Positions 34,201 through 46,856 are shown, counted from the stretch's first letter. The stretch is DNA of 64,000 nt from Platynereis dumerilii (GCA_026936325.1 JAPTHN010000007.1:19652337-19716336); one strand, 5' to 3'. Program-made: numbers and translations. Notes: generated by a model not told the origin, from the sequence alone.

Positions 34201-37200
34201 CAACTCTTTATAAAAGTCTCTAAATAATCTTTTAATCTAGTACATCATTACACTTTGTCCCACAATATGCAAACTGATGTTTGGCCTGCGCCTGATCGTG
34301 CCTGTTTGTTGAGCACCCACAAGTCCCACAGTAGCAAAATAAACATACTCTCGGTAGATGAGTTTTTTTGCAATTTATACGTCACATTTGTGTGATGTTT
34401 TGGTGCCATTTTTAATGGAGGTGTTTACACACCGCCATTTATGTAGTTGGTGAGAAGGGGGGGTAAGAGAGTGGGTAAGAGAGTGTAAGACTGTAAGATT
34501 TAGGCGGGAAATTTGAAATTGGAGAAGAAAATCTGAAATTACTCTTTGCATGTTTCAAATTATCTACTAATTGTTAAATTGCCCGCAACTAGAGGTACAG
34601 GGCTAATATTGCAGCTTACTTGTATTAACCTAAAATAATTCTAAGTACTCCTTTCATCAGTTTTTTGTTTGTAGTTTTTTTGTTTTTTGGTCTTACAGTC
34701 CACCATTTTGAAAATAATGTGTATTGTGTTTAGTGTATGCAAATGAGCTGTCCACCATTTTGAAAATTATGTGTATTGTGTTTTGTGTATGCAAATGAGC
34801 TGACCTGGAACTATGTCATGGTGACATTAGGATGTGTATTGGTCAGTTTTCTGACCTGGAAATTGATGTCAACATAATACTAGGTCACAAGAGATGAGAT
34901 TTCAATAGTTTTATAAATCTCCAACTATTTTAGTGAGATATATATATGGATGGGTAAATAGATAGATAGATAGATTGATAGATAAGGGACTTTTTAAAAG
35001 GGTGTATTAGATAGATCTGATTGCATTAATTTGAAGGATAGATTATATAGATCAAATAGATAGATTACTCAGATTAGTTATATTATGCAGTTTTATCAAA
35101 AGGGTTTGGTAAGCAGAGTAATAGGTTGCAATTTGGTACTTCAAACCATTTGTGACATGATCAAAAATGTCTGGGAGATGGGGGTAGGGTAGGCCGGTAG
35201 GGTTAGCTCAATTGTAGCACACTGTGGTTGTCAATCGCAGCCTGGTTCGCTGGTCCTTGGACTCCAGGGTCTGATTGACGCTCTCACCGGGTCAACTAGG
35301 ACAGCAGTTTCAATCATCCTTCGCCTCATTGCTATGTCCTCCTAATTAGCTTACAAAATGCATAAATACTGGACATATAGCCCCAATCATCTATCCATCT
35401 TTCTATAATATTCATGCCTATCCGACATGAGATTTCACTTCATTTCAGCTGTCAGAGCTATTTTTGAATTCTGGATTTATAGATTTATTGATGCAGTTGT
35501 AATTTTAACTTTAATCGTAACCATTACTGGTCATGTTCCGCATGGGGTTCAAGAAATTTCTGGTGAGCCTTCCACAAGATGCAGCTCAGGGCAGCCGCAG
35601 AGCAGTGCCCATGGGCTGAGATTAAGGGAACATTACCAAAGGTTCCCATGCCATCGGCATTCTCAAGTTTTGGTGACCGCCGTGTGATGATGAGTGATGA
35701 GAAGACTGTGAGTCTGGCGCATACCCTATTAATTCAGGGATTCCCAGGGTCTTTGAGTTGCCCCAGCATAGAATACTGGATACAACCCGCCTCCGTTTAA
35801 TGTCCCATGGGCTCGGACTGAAGTGAGTTCCCGGGTTGAGATTTGAACCCACTCCCTCAGCGCCAGTGGTAGCCAGACAAGAGCTCTTAACCATTTGGTC
35901 AATTTGGCAGGCCACAAGTTAGCTGGCAGTGGTAGGAAGATTGACATTTGTATAGAGCAGCATATTAGTGAGTAAGTTAATTTAGAATATTTTCAGTGGA
36001 ATTTCAAGATCAAAATCCCAAATGTGTTTCATTCAAATGAGATGTTAAATTGGTGTCCCTTTTGATAATTTTAAAAAGGGATAATGTGCAACATGTAGAG
36101 AACTTGTGTTCTATCTGCCATCTCATCGATCAATCACTGTGAGCAACTACTGCTCTTAAAGGGCAGCACTCGTGTATATCTATCTATCTATTAGCTATCT
36201 ATCTGTATATCTATATATACATAATGCTGGATGTCTAATCTATATGCAAATAAATCTATAAATCTATAAATCTATCGGAGTAGTCATAGCAGTGCAGGAT
36301 GAATGATCTACTGGATTCATGGTATGCGAAATTAGTCACTACACCACCTCCATTTTGAACCCCTGGGGTCTTGTTTACTGATTTTCAATGGCAGCAACGT
36401 ATTCATAAAAACGTGTCAAGGTGTAAATTCTGTTTACTTATTGTGTCAGTATTTTCATTGTATAAGGAGTTGGAAATCACGTTAGTGGTTTGAATTGTAT
36501 TTTGCTCAACCATCCTTATAAATTGTGCTTATTCTTTTATTTATTTTTAGGTTTTTCCAAATTGTACTCACTTGAAAGGCTGGACGTGAGCTCCAATGGT
36601 ATTTCCCAAGTGCTAGAAGTACGACACATCAGCGGCCTGCCTTGCTTAGAGTCTTTGAATCTATCTCAAAATCCTGTAACAATTGTAGTGGACTATAGAA
36701 CCAAAATACTTGAACTGTTTGGTGACCGAGCTAGAGAGGTGAGTGTCCAAATGTGTTTAAATCTTATAACTTCATTGTGATATCAAACAAATACTTTTGG
36801 TCGCATAGTATTATGCTGTTATTGAAGATGTACTAAAGGATGAATATAAGTGGGCGGGGGGGGGGGGGGGGGGAAAGGTTCCCAGGAGGCCGTAGTGTGT
36901 CTTCTAGGATGATGTACCAGAATAACCCGGCAATTGCTGTGTAAATGTATTTAGAAAAAGTAACTCTTTCAAACTGTAGTAATTTGTTTGCTAAATGTTA
37001 CACACAAACACAGTATACTACCTGTTGGAAGATAAGGCGTTATATTAACATTATTTAACTTTACAGCTATCACTAGACGGACAAAAACCAAGCCAAAAGG
37101 AGTTGGACACCGTCGCAATTTTACTCGCCATCCAGAAGTCAAAAGAAGCCAAGGCCCAAGCAAAACGCCATGTCATTAAAAAGGTGAAGGTATTATCATT

Positions 37201-40200
37201 TTCTCTCCTTACTACATGGCTATTTTGCTATTAATTTGCTATAACTGCTTGATTTACACTTATTTGCCGTCTTTGCTGGTGTGCAGTGATGTTGTCTGGC
37301 TCCGTTTATGCTCCGTGACAGTCTTGTGTTGTCTGCTTTTGTGTTGCACATCCCTACTTGTTATTAAACAAAATGTGGCGTATTATGTTTTCTAACTCTT
37401 GTCCTGGTCTGGTATGCTGTAGCATGACATAGGTTGTATAGTATGTATACATGTATTTAAGTATGTTTTTGAGAGTCTGACACCTGTTTGTGGTCTGTGA
37501 AATCAGGTGAAAAATCTGCTGAGGTAACAGAGGTTATCTCTTAAGAAATTCTTACTCAGAAACTGCATTATATTGTACAGAAACTTTACCAAGTTATGGG
37601 TTAATGTAATGGCTATATATTATAAATTATCTGTTACTGACGTCCATTGATTGATGTCAGCACAGAAATATCTGAAAAATATAATACTGGGCAAAGTGTT
37701 CATATTGTGCAGGTCTCTGACATACGACGATAATATCTGTGTCAGGTCTTTAACGGTTAACCAATGAAATAAAATATGATTTTGTTAAATAAAATTTTAA
37801 GTTCAAAGTGATATTATTTTCTCATACAAAGTGGATGATAAATCATCCTTCACATAAAAATAGTATTAATACTTAGTTGAGATTCACATTGCATCTGGGA
37901 TATCCCAAGTGTTGTTTGTTGCATAATATTTGTGCAGAATATCTCAATATTGTTGTGAGTCTTGTAAGTTGTTGATTGTTAAAAAGAGATATTCAGTTTA
38001 GAGAATTGGTGCACTTAACTTCTGCATTTGCCCTGACTAATTTGCTAGTAGAAAGAAGGCCGACTTGAAACAGCAGCTTTGGGGTTGCAATTTTGAAATT
38101 ATAACTCAAATCTGCCAATTGTCCATTGTGTATCTGCTGCTTGTTGCCAATTCATAAGATACTTCAAGAATCAATGGTTATTAATATTTTTGAGTTATTT
38201 TACTCAATTGATGCAATGCCGGCACAAGTTGCATTTTTTGTATTGTGTGGCGAAATAATGAATAATGTATATCTGTATGTAATGTTAGTGAGAACTCCGG
38301 GGGTTACTGGGCTGGCTGCGAAGGAAAAGAGATTGAGTGTTTACAACCTGTGGAAATAGCTGATTGTGCTGTAAATTTAGATTCGATAACGATTGGCCAG
38401 TCTTTGAAAACAATGTGTGATTGTACGACTTTAAGAGTAGTACATGGGAGAACTTGAGAGTGATTTGCAGGCTATCCAGTAGAACTTTAGAGCTAGCCAA
38501 CACATTGAAAACAATAGCCTCTAATTTTCAGAACTTTGTGTTGTACTAAAATGTTGTAGCCTGCACTTGCATTAGGGATAATTAGCAGTCTTTTGGGCTT
38601 GACACAATTAAATCAACACGACACAGACGCTCCTAAACTCGTAGCTACCTTAAGATTGTAGACCTCAAGAGTTAATTGAACTGCTTGATTCTTGTGTTTA
38701 GCCAGCAAAGGATGTGGAGATCAGGGAGCGGGGAAGGAGAGCCCAGAATGGAGCCTCCAATTCCAGCCAGCCCCAGTCTCGAGCAGGTAATGCTAAGTGT
38801 GCATGCTACCATAAATATTGTTAGTATTAAGTGACATGCTGGTCAGTGTTTTTTAAATTTGTAAAATTGACCGTTATGGTCAGTCAGTGTTGACTGTTCA
38901 GGGCGATGTTGACATTGTTGAGTGTGCAGAGTTAAGTTTGAACTGCAATTGCAAGCAATGTATCTAACGAATGGCTTATGCTATACTTATAATATTTAGC
39001 GAATGGCTTCTGATTGCATCTGCCTGAGACCGTTATATATTATTATTAATCTTGCTCTCTGCATAATATTGCTCCATTGTGATGGGATATTGTATGCAGT
39101 AATTATATAAGCTCGCCAACTCAAAATTGTATGCAAGTTATCATTGCTCTTTAGTCGTTTATATCAGAATTGTGAATAAATATTTTATGGCGAAAAACTG
39201 AAATGCTACCAACGTTTACATATGGAATCCAAAGTTATGATACTATTGATACATGAATTAAAATTAAATAGAATATTGTCAATTTGTAATAATCAGAAAA
39301 CAAATATTTATATCCTTATTGTGCCTCGCTTCACATAGGAAATGTTTGTGTGATGCTAATATAATAACAAACTTCAGAATTCTGTCATTACATAATAAGA
39401 AAGGTCATGTATTCCGATGTATACTATATTACGCACAACATATGTGGATGTATGTGATATGGCTACAGTTGATCTACCTATTGTACCCCAAATAACCATG
39501 ATTATCGTTCATTCAACTTCATTGAAGGCATGTACTTGTCAAAATGATCCTTGTATGTTGTGTGTAAATTATAACATCCTGTAGTGAGAGTCATTTGAGG
39601 TGCATTTCCCAAACATTGTGCTGTACTGGTTGACTGTTGTCCTTCAAACAAACATCCTTCAAATTTTATAATCAAATTAAAAAAAGAACTACTTACTGAA
39701 TTTTATATCAAAGATGTCTTGTTGCCTTCACAAAGATCACATCACAAACTGCACGCTGCAATAGCTAAAGCATTTACATGCCGATTATTAATTAGTAAGA
39801 AAGTTGCTAATCAGATCTAAGTGTTATAATTTATGGTTATAATAATGATGGAATTGTATTGATGTGGGGTATTTTTGCAATTTTAACTTATTCCACCCTT
39901 TGACTAACCGCATGACTAGATTTTACTGGAATATCAGAATTCAATTTTGGCCGAATATTTCTAAGGATGTATTTTATTGAATATTTTTTTCTCATATTAT
40001 TAAAGCCTGGGATTGGATATTTTAACATTTATACAATGTCAAAAATCAGACAAACACTTTTCACTTTGGCATGCTTTCTCAGGGTCACAAATTAATGCAA
40101 ATGTTTGCAGACATAATTTTTAGTATTTGATTATTGGTGTGGTGGTAGATTTCTTAAAAAAATTAAGAATTTGGAAGATTTAAATGTAATTTCTGGTTAT

Positions 40201-43200
40201 ATAGGTTGGTTTGGCAGTTTATTTCGGCATCGAAATATCCATTGGTAATTGGGTTGTTTGTTGGTGGTTAGAGTGTATAGCGAGCAGATAAAACTAAACT
40301 GTAAAATACAGATAAGTAGCATGTTAGGTCGGTTAAAAATTATTATGAGTAATTGGTAACTATTTACCCATCTGCCGAAGTTGCGACAAGAGCCACAGAG
40401 TATTTTTATTTATAATAAAGCAAAAATTAATTGAGATTTATGCTTGATATTTTTAAAAAGACATAATTTATATTTAATTTGAGGTGTGATCTGACTGAAG
40501 CTTAAATGTTCGTAAGTGTTATCAACTGGTATTGAATCAGATACGAGTGAAAAGTGACATAATGGTTGTCTAATTATCCATAATTTTTTATCAAATTAAC
40601 GAGATATGATTCTGATAGGCAAACTGACAAGAGGTGCTTGTTTGTTTGCAGCGGTAGGCCAGTCCAGTGGGGTGTCCGGGGGAGTGTCTGACGAGCATGG
40701 ATTCCGACAGCAGGTGGAAATGATCAGAGAACAGGGAGGGACAGCGTGGTTGGCTCTGCTTAATCACATGCACGAGTCTCTGAACAACCCGCAGCCACAC
40801 CAGGTGTGCCTACGTTGTAGTTGTTTCCCTATTGTGCGTTATTTGTAATTTGAAAATATATTGCACAAACTTATGTGAACAAGTGTTGTGATTGTCTTGT
40901 CCGAGCTTCATGATGTAACCAGCCAAAGTTCCAAAAGTTACTCAGCTGAATCTGCCAATGTTAGACTGGTCACTGGTGGCTGAGCAGCTGTGGAAACTTA
41001 AATTTAGTATTTCTTGATCAGAAGTACTACTCATTTGTTGTGAAGATGTGGTTGGAAGTAATGTAAATGTTCAATTTTAAAAATGTCTCTAGCTTATTTA
41101 TTGATATGTTTTTATGACGGCATTCAACTGTGGGCCTTTATAGGTATCACAGAACTGTCTCCTTGTGTGTGTTCCTTGTATTCTGTTTTGCTTGCTTTGA
41201 GTCCAATCTCATAGATGTGTGAAAAGAACTTTTTATTTCTTGCCAAATTTCTCACCATCTCAGTTTCTGTACAGTTAAGCTGTTATATCAGTAAGACAAG
41301 AAAGGAATTGCAAAGAAATGTAATGTCTTTCTTACTGCTACATTGTAATAATTGTGGAAGTATACAGAGATGTGATTATCATTTGTAACAATTGATGCAG
41401 TCCTCATAACTAAGTTATTGACAATAGTGACGCATTTGTTTGTAGCCAACGAGACCAGAGAGCAGCCGAAAGAATGACCGTTACCCCGCCGGGGAACTTG
41501 ATGTGAATGACAGTTCCTCATATGGCTCCTCGTAAGTTTTAAGTCCACTTGTTTAAATGTACCCCTAATTATTAGAGAGATTTTGAGGTGAGTTGTTCGG
41601 AAACTTGTGTTGCAAGTACGCATTAACTTTTACCTGTAAACTAGTGTGTAGTATCAGTAGATTTCTTCCGTTTTAGGAGTAAAAGAATTAGCCTCATTTG
41701 AAGCAAAGTATGGATGCTTGTTTCGTAATTAAGCTCCAAACTGACAGAGAAAGCTTGTCATAGTTGGTTGAAGAGCAGTTGTACTTGGGCTATTGGATTT
41801 ACACAATTTTAATTATTAGCATTTTGAACATGAAAGTTTGGCAACAGAAGCACTCATGAATGTCAGTTACCCAACCCTCGAAGTATGTCATTAACTAATC
41901 CACTTATTTTATGATTTATCCAGGAGTACGAGTTCATCAGCCGAGGAACAAGAAGGTCATGGATTTATGCTGCCGGACACTCTGCCGGGGAAGTCAGATT
42001 CGTCGTTCACGTCTCATTTGCTGAAGCTGTTGCCAAACGCGCAGTCCCTCCTTGCTGTGTCTGGTCTGGTCGAGGACAGGCCTCGTGAAGAGAGACCAGT
42101 GCACGTTATGTGGTGTCCCATAGTCTGCTACACAAAACCTCATGCCGAAGTCCCTGTGTGTGTGTTCACAACAACCGAACATCTTCACTGCTTAAGAGTC
42201 CGAGCTCTACAAGGAAGACACGGCCTCCCCGATCTAGAGCACATGTACTGTATACCTTTATTGCACATCCAACAGATAGTCATAGGCTACCAGAGATTGT
42301 ATTTAAGAGTAGAGGAGGCTTTCGTTGGTCCCCAAGGTACATTGAGTTTATTAACAGCGAGTGCAAGCAAGACTGATATGTTCTTAGAAACGCTGAGAAC
42401 GGCAATATACCGAGCGATGCCCTATGTCGACTGCTTCGAGGCACCCCACATAATGGTTAATGGAGAAGTGGAACTGAGTTTAAAAGCAGCCTTAAATAAG
42501 GTAGAGAACCTTCCCAATTTAGTGGATGTTCAAATTGTGCTCTACATGCTCGTTCAAGCAACAGACATGAGGCAACATCCACGAGTTTATTCAACTCATT
42601 CACTCGTTCTAACCAATAGCAATCTGTACATCATCAAGGAGGACTTTGTCTTGTCTCCCCAACCAACGTTTGGAATTGGAACATCCGTACGGCCTCAACT
42701 GACCATCCTCTGTTCCTACTCAGTAGGTGGCAGGATTGCAGGCATCCAAATGTATGACGCTGACACTTTCACTCAAGGGGCGGACACCTTGCCAGAGACG
42801 TTCATGGCTACGGCTGCGAGTGCCGCCCTATCTCCTCATTTCCTCGGCTTTGGAATCAAGCTGACATTTGAGTTAAACAGCCAAGAGCAGAGAGAGTTGG
42901 ACGTGAGATTTCCGACATCTGGGATGCGCGATCGCTTCTTAGCCACTCTGACTCAAGTGCGGAAGGAGTTGTCAGAAAGATCGCCCAGTCCTCCTAAAGC
43001 CCCCAAGTCCCACAAGAGCAAGCATAAGCACCTGCATCCCAGGGAGGCACCTCGTGCACCAAGCAGTCATGGGAGTAGTCAGAGCATCTCTTCTGTCAGA
43101 TCAGCGGCGTCAAATTCTGTGGGAGATAATGGTGCTAGTATTCATGATATTGAGGACATCAGAGAAGCAGGTTCTGACAGTCCAGCCGCTGCTGCACCGG

Positions 43201-44942
43201 GTGAAATTTCCGCAAGTATAAGTGTACCAGCTATTACTGCACCAACAGTCACTGTACCTGTTCCACAGGATCCAATAGCAGAGACACAGGACACAGAAGA
43301 TAAAGAGTTAAACCAAGAGTTACATCAAGATTTAAATCCTGAATTGCAAGAATTGAGTAGTCCCCATGACCAGTATGACCCTCTACTAGAGCTCGATCAA
43401 AATGAGAACAAAACAGACGATCCTATTGGTGTTAGTTATGAAGATGTTGAGACTCATGAAGTCCCTGTGTTAGGAGCAGCTGCCTCAGGTCCCATCATGA
43501 AAGCAAAGATTCTTCCACTTGAATTACAATCCCCTGTGGTGTCTATTGTCACTCCTAGTAGCACAGGGAGTGGATGTACCCTTCCTCACATTCGCACGCA
43601 GCAGCCGAACCACTTGGGTCTCTTCTACCCCAGCATGGAACTCCTTGACCACCTCTCGCAATGCAATGCCAACATGCCCCTCTTAGTCCCCTTGGGTGAA
43701 AGTATGCTCAACTTAGCGTCCATGGAAGGTGAGGAGCTGTTGAATTTCTTCCACAGTCAAATCGCTCAGATAGCTCGTAATGCCGAAGAGTTGATCCACG
43801 TCTTATGGTGTGTGGTGACCCCCTACCACAGCCAGAAAGATGAGATTCCAACATGCTGTCTATTGAGCAGTAGAGCACTCTACTTCTTGTCCGATTACGA
43901 AATACCAGTGGGCAAGAATGCTGTGTTTTCGTGGAAGAAGACGCACCACCGAGTCAAGTCAGATTCCGTCATAGGTCTGCAACAAAGGGGTGTATCCAGT
44001 CAACATCATAGCTCGGGCATCCTTCACACTGGAGCGACATTATCTCAACAAGGTCGTCTGAAGGCTTATGCCACTTTGCAGCTGAATGAACTGAAGCAGG
44101 TCAACTTAGGGATGTTCGATCAGTGCTTTCGAATTGCTGGGACATCTCCAGAGACTATCTACACCCTTCTTACCAGAGACAACATGCTGACTGCTCTGTT
44201 CATCCGCCGTTTGATGATGGCCTTGTCCTGGGTTGTGCCCACTCCTTCTCCGGACGTTGCCACTCCTGGATCTGACGTTGACATCTACAAGAAATTTGCG
44301 GAGGCTGGTCGTCTGGAGGTTCAGGAGTACACCCACCCGAGCAAGGTGAAGTTCATTTATCCAAGTGAAGAGACTGTGTTGGACTTGCAGTATCTGTTGC
44401 GTGACAGTATACCCACCAGACATGCCAAGCCCGCTTACGACATGAATATTCTGCTGTATCTGCTTGTGTATGTCCTCGACGAACCTGCAGGGGCTAGTGT
44501 CAGTGGGGATTGTGATAACGTAGATGTCAGTAAATGCAAGCGGCGAACATTATTAGTGACTAACTCCCATTTGGGGTTAGTAATCGAGGACCATGTCAGT
44601 TATCCCCTACCCGACTTTGCCAAAGGCCTCCCGGACACCCCTAACTTTGAGGTCGTCAGCGTACGCAGACTGGAGTTCTTGAGACGCCTCAAAATGAATG
44701 ACTTTACCTCCCACGACCTCTGTCTTGTGCTGGCTGACGAGACTGAAGAGATTGTGGTCGATCCTAATCTTGACCACTACAGCACGTCCAGCCAAGACAA
44801 GAGTCCCCAAGAAATCAAAGAAATCAGCTGGTCCTTCATGCTGCAGAACTTACGAGACAGGGAACGTTTAGTGAAACTACTGAGACAGCAGTGGTGCGAA
44901 CTGCATGGCGGGGATGAGCTACCGGTCCAAATAAGCTCTTGA
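28226..44942 (+). CDS. NISCH: Nischarin (PX domain and leucine-rich repeat protein)
   Basis: Nischarin binds integrin alpha-5 and Rac/PAK/LIMK partners, restrains cell migration and sits on endosomes through its PX domain. Exons by splice sites and frame: 28226-28315, 29053-29136, 29343-29522, 29617-29665, 29793-29888, 31773-31840, 32934-33029, 33133-33228, 33398-33532, 33891-34086, 36551-36738, 37067-37183 (or 37189), 38702-38786, 40652-40803, 41446-41531, 41924-44942. All phases agree and give about 1578 residues (human about 1504). The PX domain is residues ~18-125 ([28 protein letters not shown]). The linker [14 protein letters not shown] is near 180. Leucine-rich repeats span ~190-425 ([57 protein letters not shown]). 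The C-terminal half ends [20 protein letters not shown], as in vertebrates. The acidic middle of vertebrate nischarin is replaced by a Ser/Pro-rich and Asp/Glu-rich linker (~residues 930-1090). The start at 28226 is the first of two adjacent Met codons in an open exon; 28229 is possible. Confidence 0.93.
29974..30322. mobile_element. 349 bp MITE with TA target duplication
   Basis: The ends GTGGAACTCTCCTTTTTCCA and, on the minus strand, GTGGAACTCTCCTTTTTTCA are inverted copies continuing through GCTCTC. TA flanks both sides (29972-29973, 30323-30324), consistent with a Tc1/mariner-type non-autonomous element. It lies in NISCH intron 5, two bases from the hAT element's duplication at 30325. Confidence 0.75.
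30333..30782. mobile_element. 450 bp non-autonomous hAT element
   Basis: TIRs TAGTGATGCACGGATA and TAGGGATGCACGGATA (minus strand from 30782) are flanked by a perfect 8 bp duplication TCACGGCC (30325-30332 and 30783-30790). An 8 bp duplication with this kind of TIR is the hAT signature. Subterminal words CCGGATACCGGATA recur many times at both ends, as hAT transposase-binding repeats do. No transposase is present. It lies in NISCH intron 5. Confidence 0.9.
32123..32882. mobile_element. 760 bp non-autonomous hAT element
   Basis: TIRs CAGGGCTCGACA(C/T)TAA at both ends are flanked by a perfect 8 bp duplication ATAACCGG (32115-32122, 32883-32890). ACCTGTCC/GGACAGGT words repeat near both ends in both orientations (about 32150-32215 and 32785-32870). 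Internal frames are short and encode no transposase. It lies in NISCH intron 6 and ends only 51 bp before exon 7, so it forms part of the region holding the branch site. Confidence 0.92.
34699..34802 (+). repeat. 52 bp tandem duplication
   Basis: Two copies of a 52 bp unit beginning TCCACCATTTTGAAAAT follow each other (34699 and 34751) with two or three differences. It is in NISCH intron 10. Confidence 0.85.
34957..34986 (+). repeat. GATA microsatellite
   Basis: A run of GATA units with one interruption in NISCH intron 10, followed by scattered imperfect AGATAGAT words to about 35065. A related TATC/ATCT run lies at about 36177-36215 further along the same intron. Confidence 0.8.
35190..35410 (+). 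mobile_element. tRNA-derived SINE in NISCH intron 10
   Basis: The head has an A-box-like TAGCTCAATTG followed by a B-box-like GGTTCGCTGGTCC. The tail (TAATTAGCTTACAAAATGCA, AATCATCTATCCATC) matches the tail of the minus-strand SINE at 5213-5402, while the heads differ. The family therefore shares a 3' end, as SINEs mobilised by one LINE do. Confidence 0.6.
35535..35905 (-). mobile_element. tRNA-Leu/Ser-like SINE in NISCH intron 10
   Basis: On the minus strand the head reads TGACCAAATGGTTAAG (A box region, plus 35886-35901), then GTGGGTTCAAATCTC (B box, plus 35838-35852). The long arm between them suggests a class II tRNA (Leu or Ser) ancestor. The body runs down to about 35535. There is no acceptor-stem pairing or intact cloverleaf, so it is not a functional tRNA gene. 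Confidence 0.6.
36856..36873 (+). repeat. Poly-G run of about 18
   Basis: An uninterrupted G homopolymer in NISCH intron 11, about 120 bases after exon 11. Its length is likely to vary between reads and individuals. Confidence 0.8.
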
Positions 44943-45279
44943 CCGCATTTGCTATGTAGCTATTTGACATGAATTGTGATTATTTTGTAGTAATTCTGAA
45001 TAATTCCACTTGTGATGGATTCACATTTTATCGTCATCGCATACTGTTCATTGGTCAATCCCACCTCACCTGTGGTATTCATAATATTTTTGCAGTTGTT
45101 AGCAATTCTATACATAGCTTAATTTTAATATATTTTGTTTACTTTCCTGACGGTATGTCACTTAGGCCTATTTATAAATCTGCAAGGTGACTGACAAGAA
45201 GTGACTGCTAGCTTTATTTTGTTTGTGCTCAACATCACTTTCTCTTATGGGTGTTTTTACCTTCAGCGAACGAAGTTCG
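44943..45279 (+). other. Probable NISCH 3' UTR start
   Basis: Sequence following the NISCH stop. It holds no further open exon and no AATAAA in the first 300 bases. The first AATAAA that could serve lies far downstream (about 47611 or 48261), so either the 3' UTR is long and includes the repeats at 45280-46855 or a variant signal is used. Confidence 0.35.
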
Positions 45280-46080
45280 AAGAAGGTATTGTAATCACTT
45301 GGGTAAAAATGTTGTCCGTCCGCCGGTCGGGCGGGCGGTCGGGCGGCGGGCGGATAGATCGTTTCCGGGCCAGCACTCGGTCTCTATTGAGTGTACATGG
45401 ATGAAATTTGGTACACATATAGCCTGTATGGTCTAGTTGTGCCTTTTGATGGTCTAATTGATAGATATTCAATACCTTTTGAAATAATTGAGAAAATATA
45501 AAAATTATTTTTGTTCGTTTCCGGGCCAAATCTCAGTCACTATTGCATGTGCACTTATGAAATTTGGTACAGATGTGGCCTATATGGTCTAGTTGTGCCT
45601 TTTGATGGTCTCATTGATGGATATTCTATACTCTTTGAAAACATTTGGAAAATAGAAAAATATGTATTTTTTTAGTTTTTTGGGCTGAGACTCGGTCACT
45701 ATTGCATGTAAATGGATAAGGTTTGGTACACACATGCCTATAACATGTATAACGTCTAGTTGTGCCCTTTGAAAGGTCTGGTGGAAAATATTAAATGCTA
45801 TTTGAAATATTGGAAAAAAAGAGAAAAAATATATTTTTTGTTTCTGGCCCAAGACTTGGTCACTATTGCATGTACATGGATAAAGTTTGGTACACATATG
45901 ACTTATGTGGTTTAGTTGTGCCTTTTCATGGTCTGACTGATACATATTCTACACTTTTTGTAATATTGCGAAAAAATATTAAAAATGCTAATTTTCTTAT
46001 AGGAGCCAAAACGTGCCCACTATTGCATATATATACAGCAATGCCAATTCCTACACGTATCACCTATAAAATGTAGCAGT
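45280..46080 (+). repeat. ~155-165 bp tandem repeat, five copies
   Basis: The landmark GTCACTATTGCATGTA recurs at about 45380 (variant), 45536, 45695, 45859 and 46010. Each unit also carries TCTAGTTGTGCCTTTTGATG. The first unit is preceded by a GCGGTCGGGCGG-type GC-rich patch. Divergence grows towards the right end. Open frames on the minus strand here repeat with the unit and are not genes. Confidence 0.8.
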
Positions 46081-46650
46081 GCTTTTTGACTTGTATTTAA
46101 CACTTTTTGAATGATCGGAAAAAAATTGGTGCATGCATAAAACCGTACCATAATATTAGTAAATTAGTATAATAAGGCCTTTCCCTGCTTTTACAAACCC
46201 TGGCAAGCACACAGGTAGATCGCATGGCAGCAGGCAAATAACAGATAATAGAATGGGTAAACACACCAATTTTATGATGTAATTGTACTCTTCTAAATGT
46301 GTTATTCGCTGAAGGTTTGCTGCTGCGCAGCCTATGTTTTTATAGTCCAAGCAATATACCCTTATTTGTAGATGTGTAGTGTGATATTATATTGGTTTCA
46401 TTGTCATACGTCAGGTATATTTTGAGAATTTGTTCATTGTATAGATTTATATTTCACTCATATTTATTTGTGATAATGCTGTTTCATCAATCAATGAATA
46501 TACTTACGCAAGGCTTGCAACACTCACTGCACTGGAACTGGTGGAAAAGGGCAAGCCAGCTCCAGTGATCTTTAAAACTGCCAAAATCCAATTATTTTGG
46601 GGGTTTAAAGTTTGGCTTCTTACTTCTCTGAGTTCAGGTTCCAAGTCAGG
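46081..46650. other. Intergenic or 3' UTR stretch, no feature recognised
   Basis: AT-rich, without coding or repeat signature. Confidence 0.4.
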
Positions 46651-46856
46651 AATATTCATAGGCGGTACCGGGAGCGCGATTTTTGGGGGGGCGAGTGACA
46701 TTTGCCCGAATTTAAAGATTAAAATTTAATACCATTTTAAATGGAATTGCCTGGAAATCATTAATTTTCAATAGTTTTTATTTAATCATCTGCCCAAATT
46801 TTGTAGCCTTTTTGCCCAAATATCACTGTTTCCCAAACTTTGGGGGGGGGGGGGCT
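46651..46856 (+). repeat. G-rich dispersed repeat, copy 3
   Basis: It starts CATAGGCGG and continues through ATTTTTGGGGGGGCGAGTGA and the same body as the copies at 25262 and 27533, ending in a G-run of about 14. The C-run and the CGCCTATG end present in the other copies are missing, so this copy is 3'-truncated. Confidence 0.7.

Noticed and set aside
35820-35905. Possible tRNA-Leu or tRNA-Ser gene on the minus strand
   Set aside because: The cloverleaf cannot be closed and the homology continues into a long unrelated body. Called a SINE.
42110-42376. Plus-strand 88-codon frame, and minus-strand frames 41994-42188, 44106-44423 and 44607-44810, inside the large NISCH exon
   Set aside because: Shadows of the 991-codon NISCH frame, which has clear homology.
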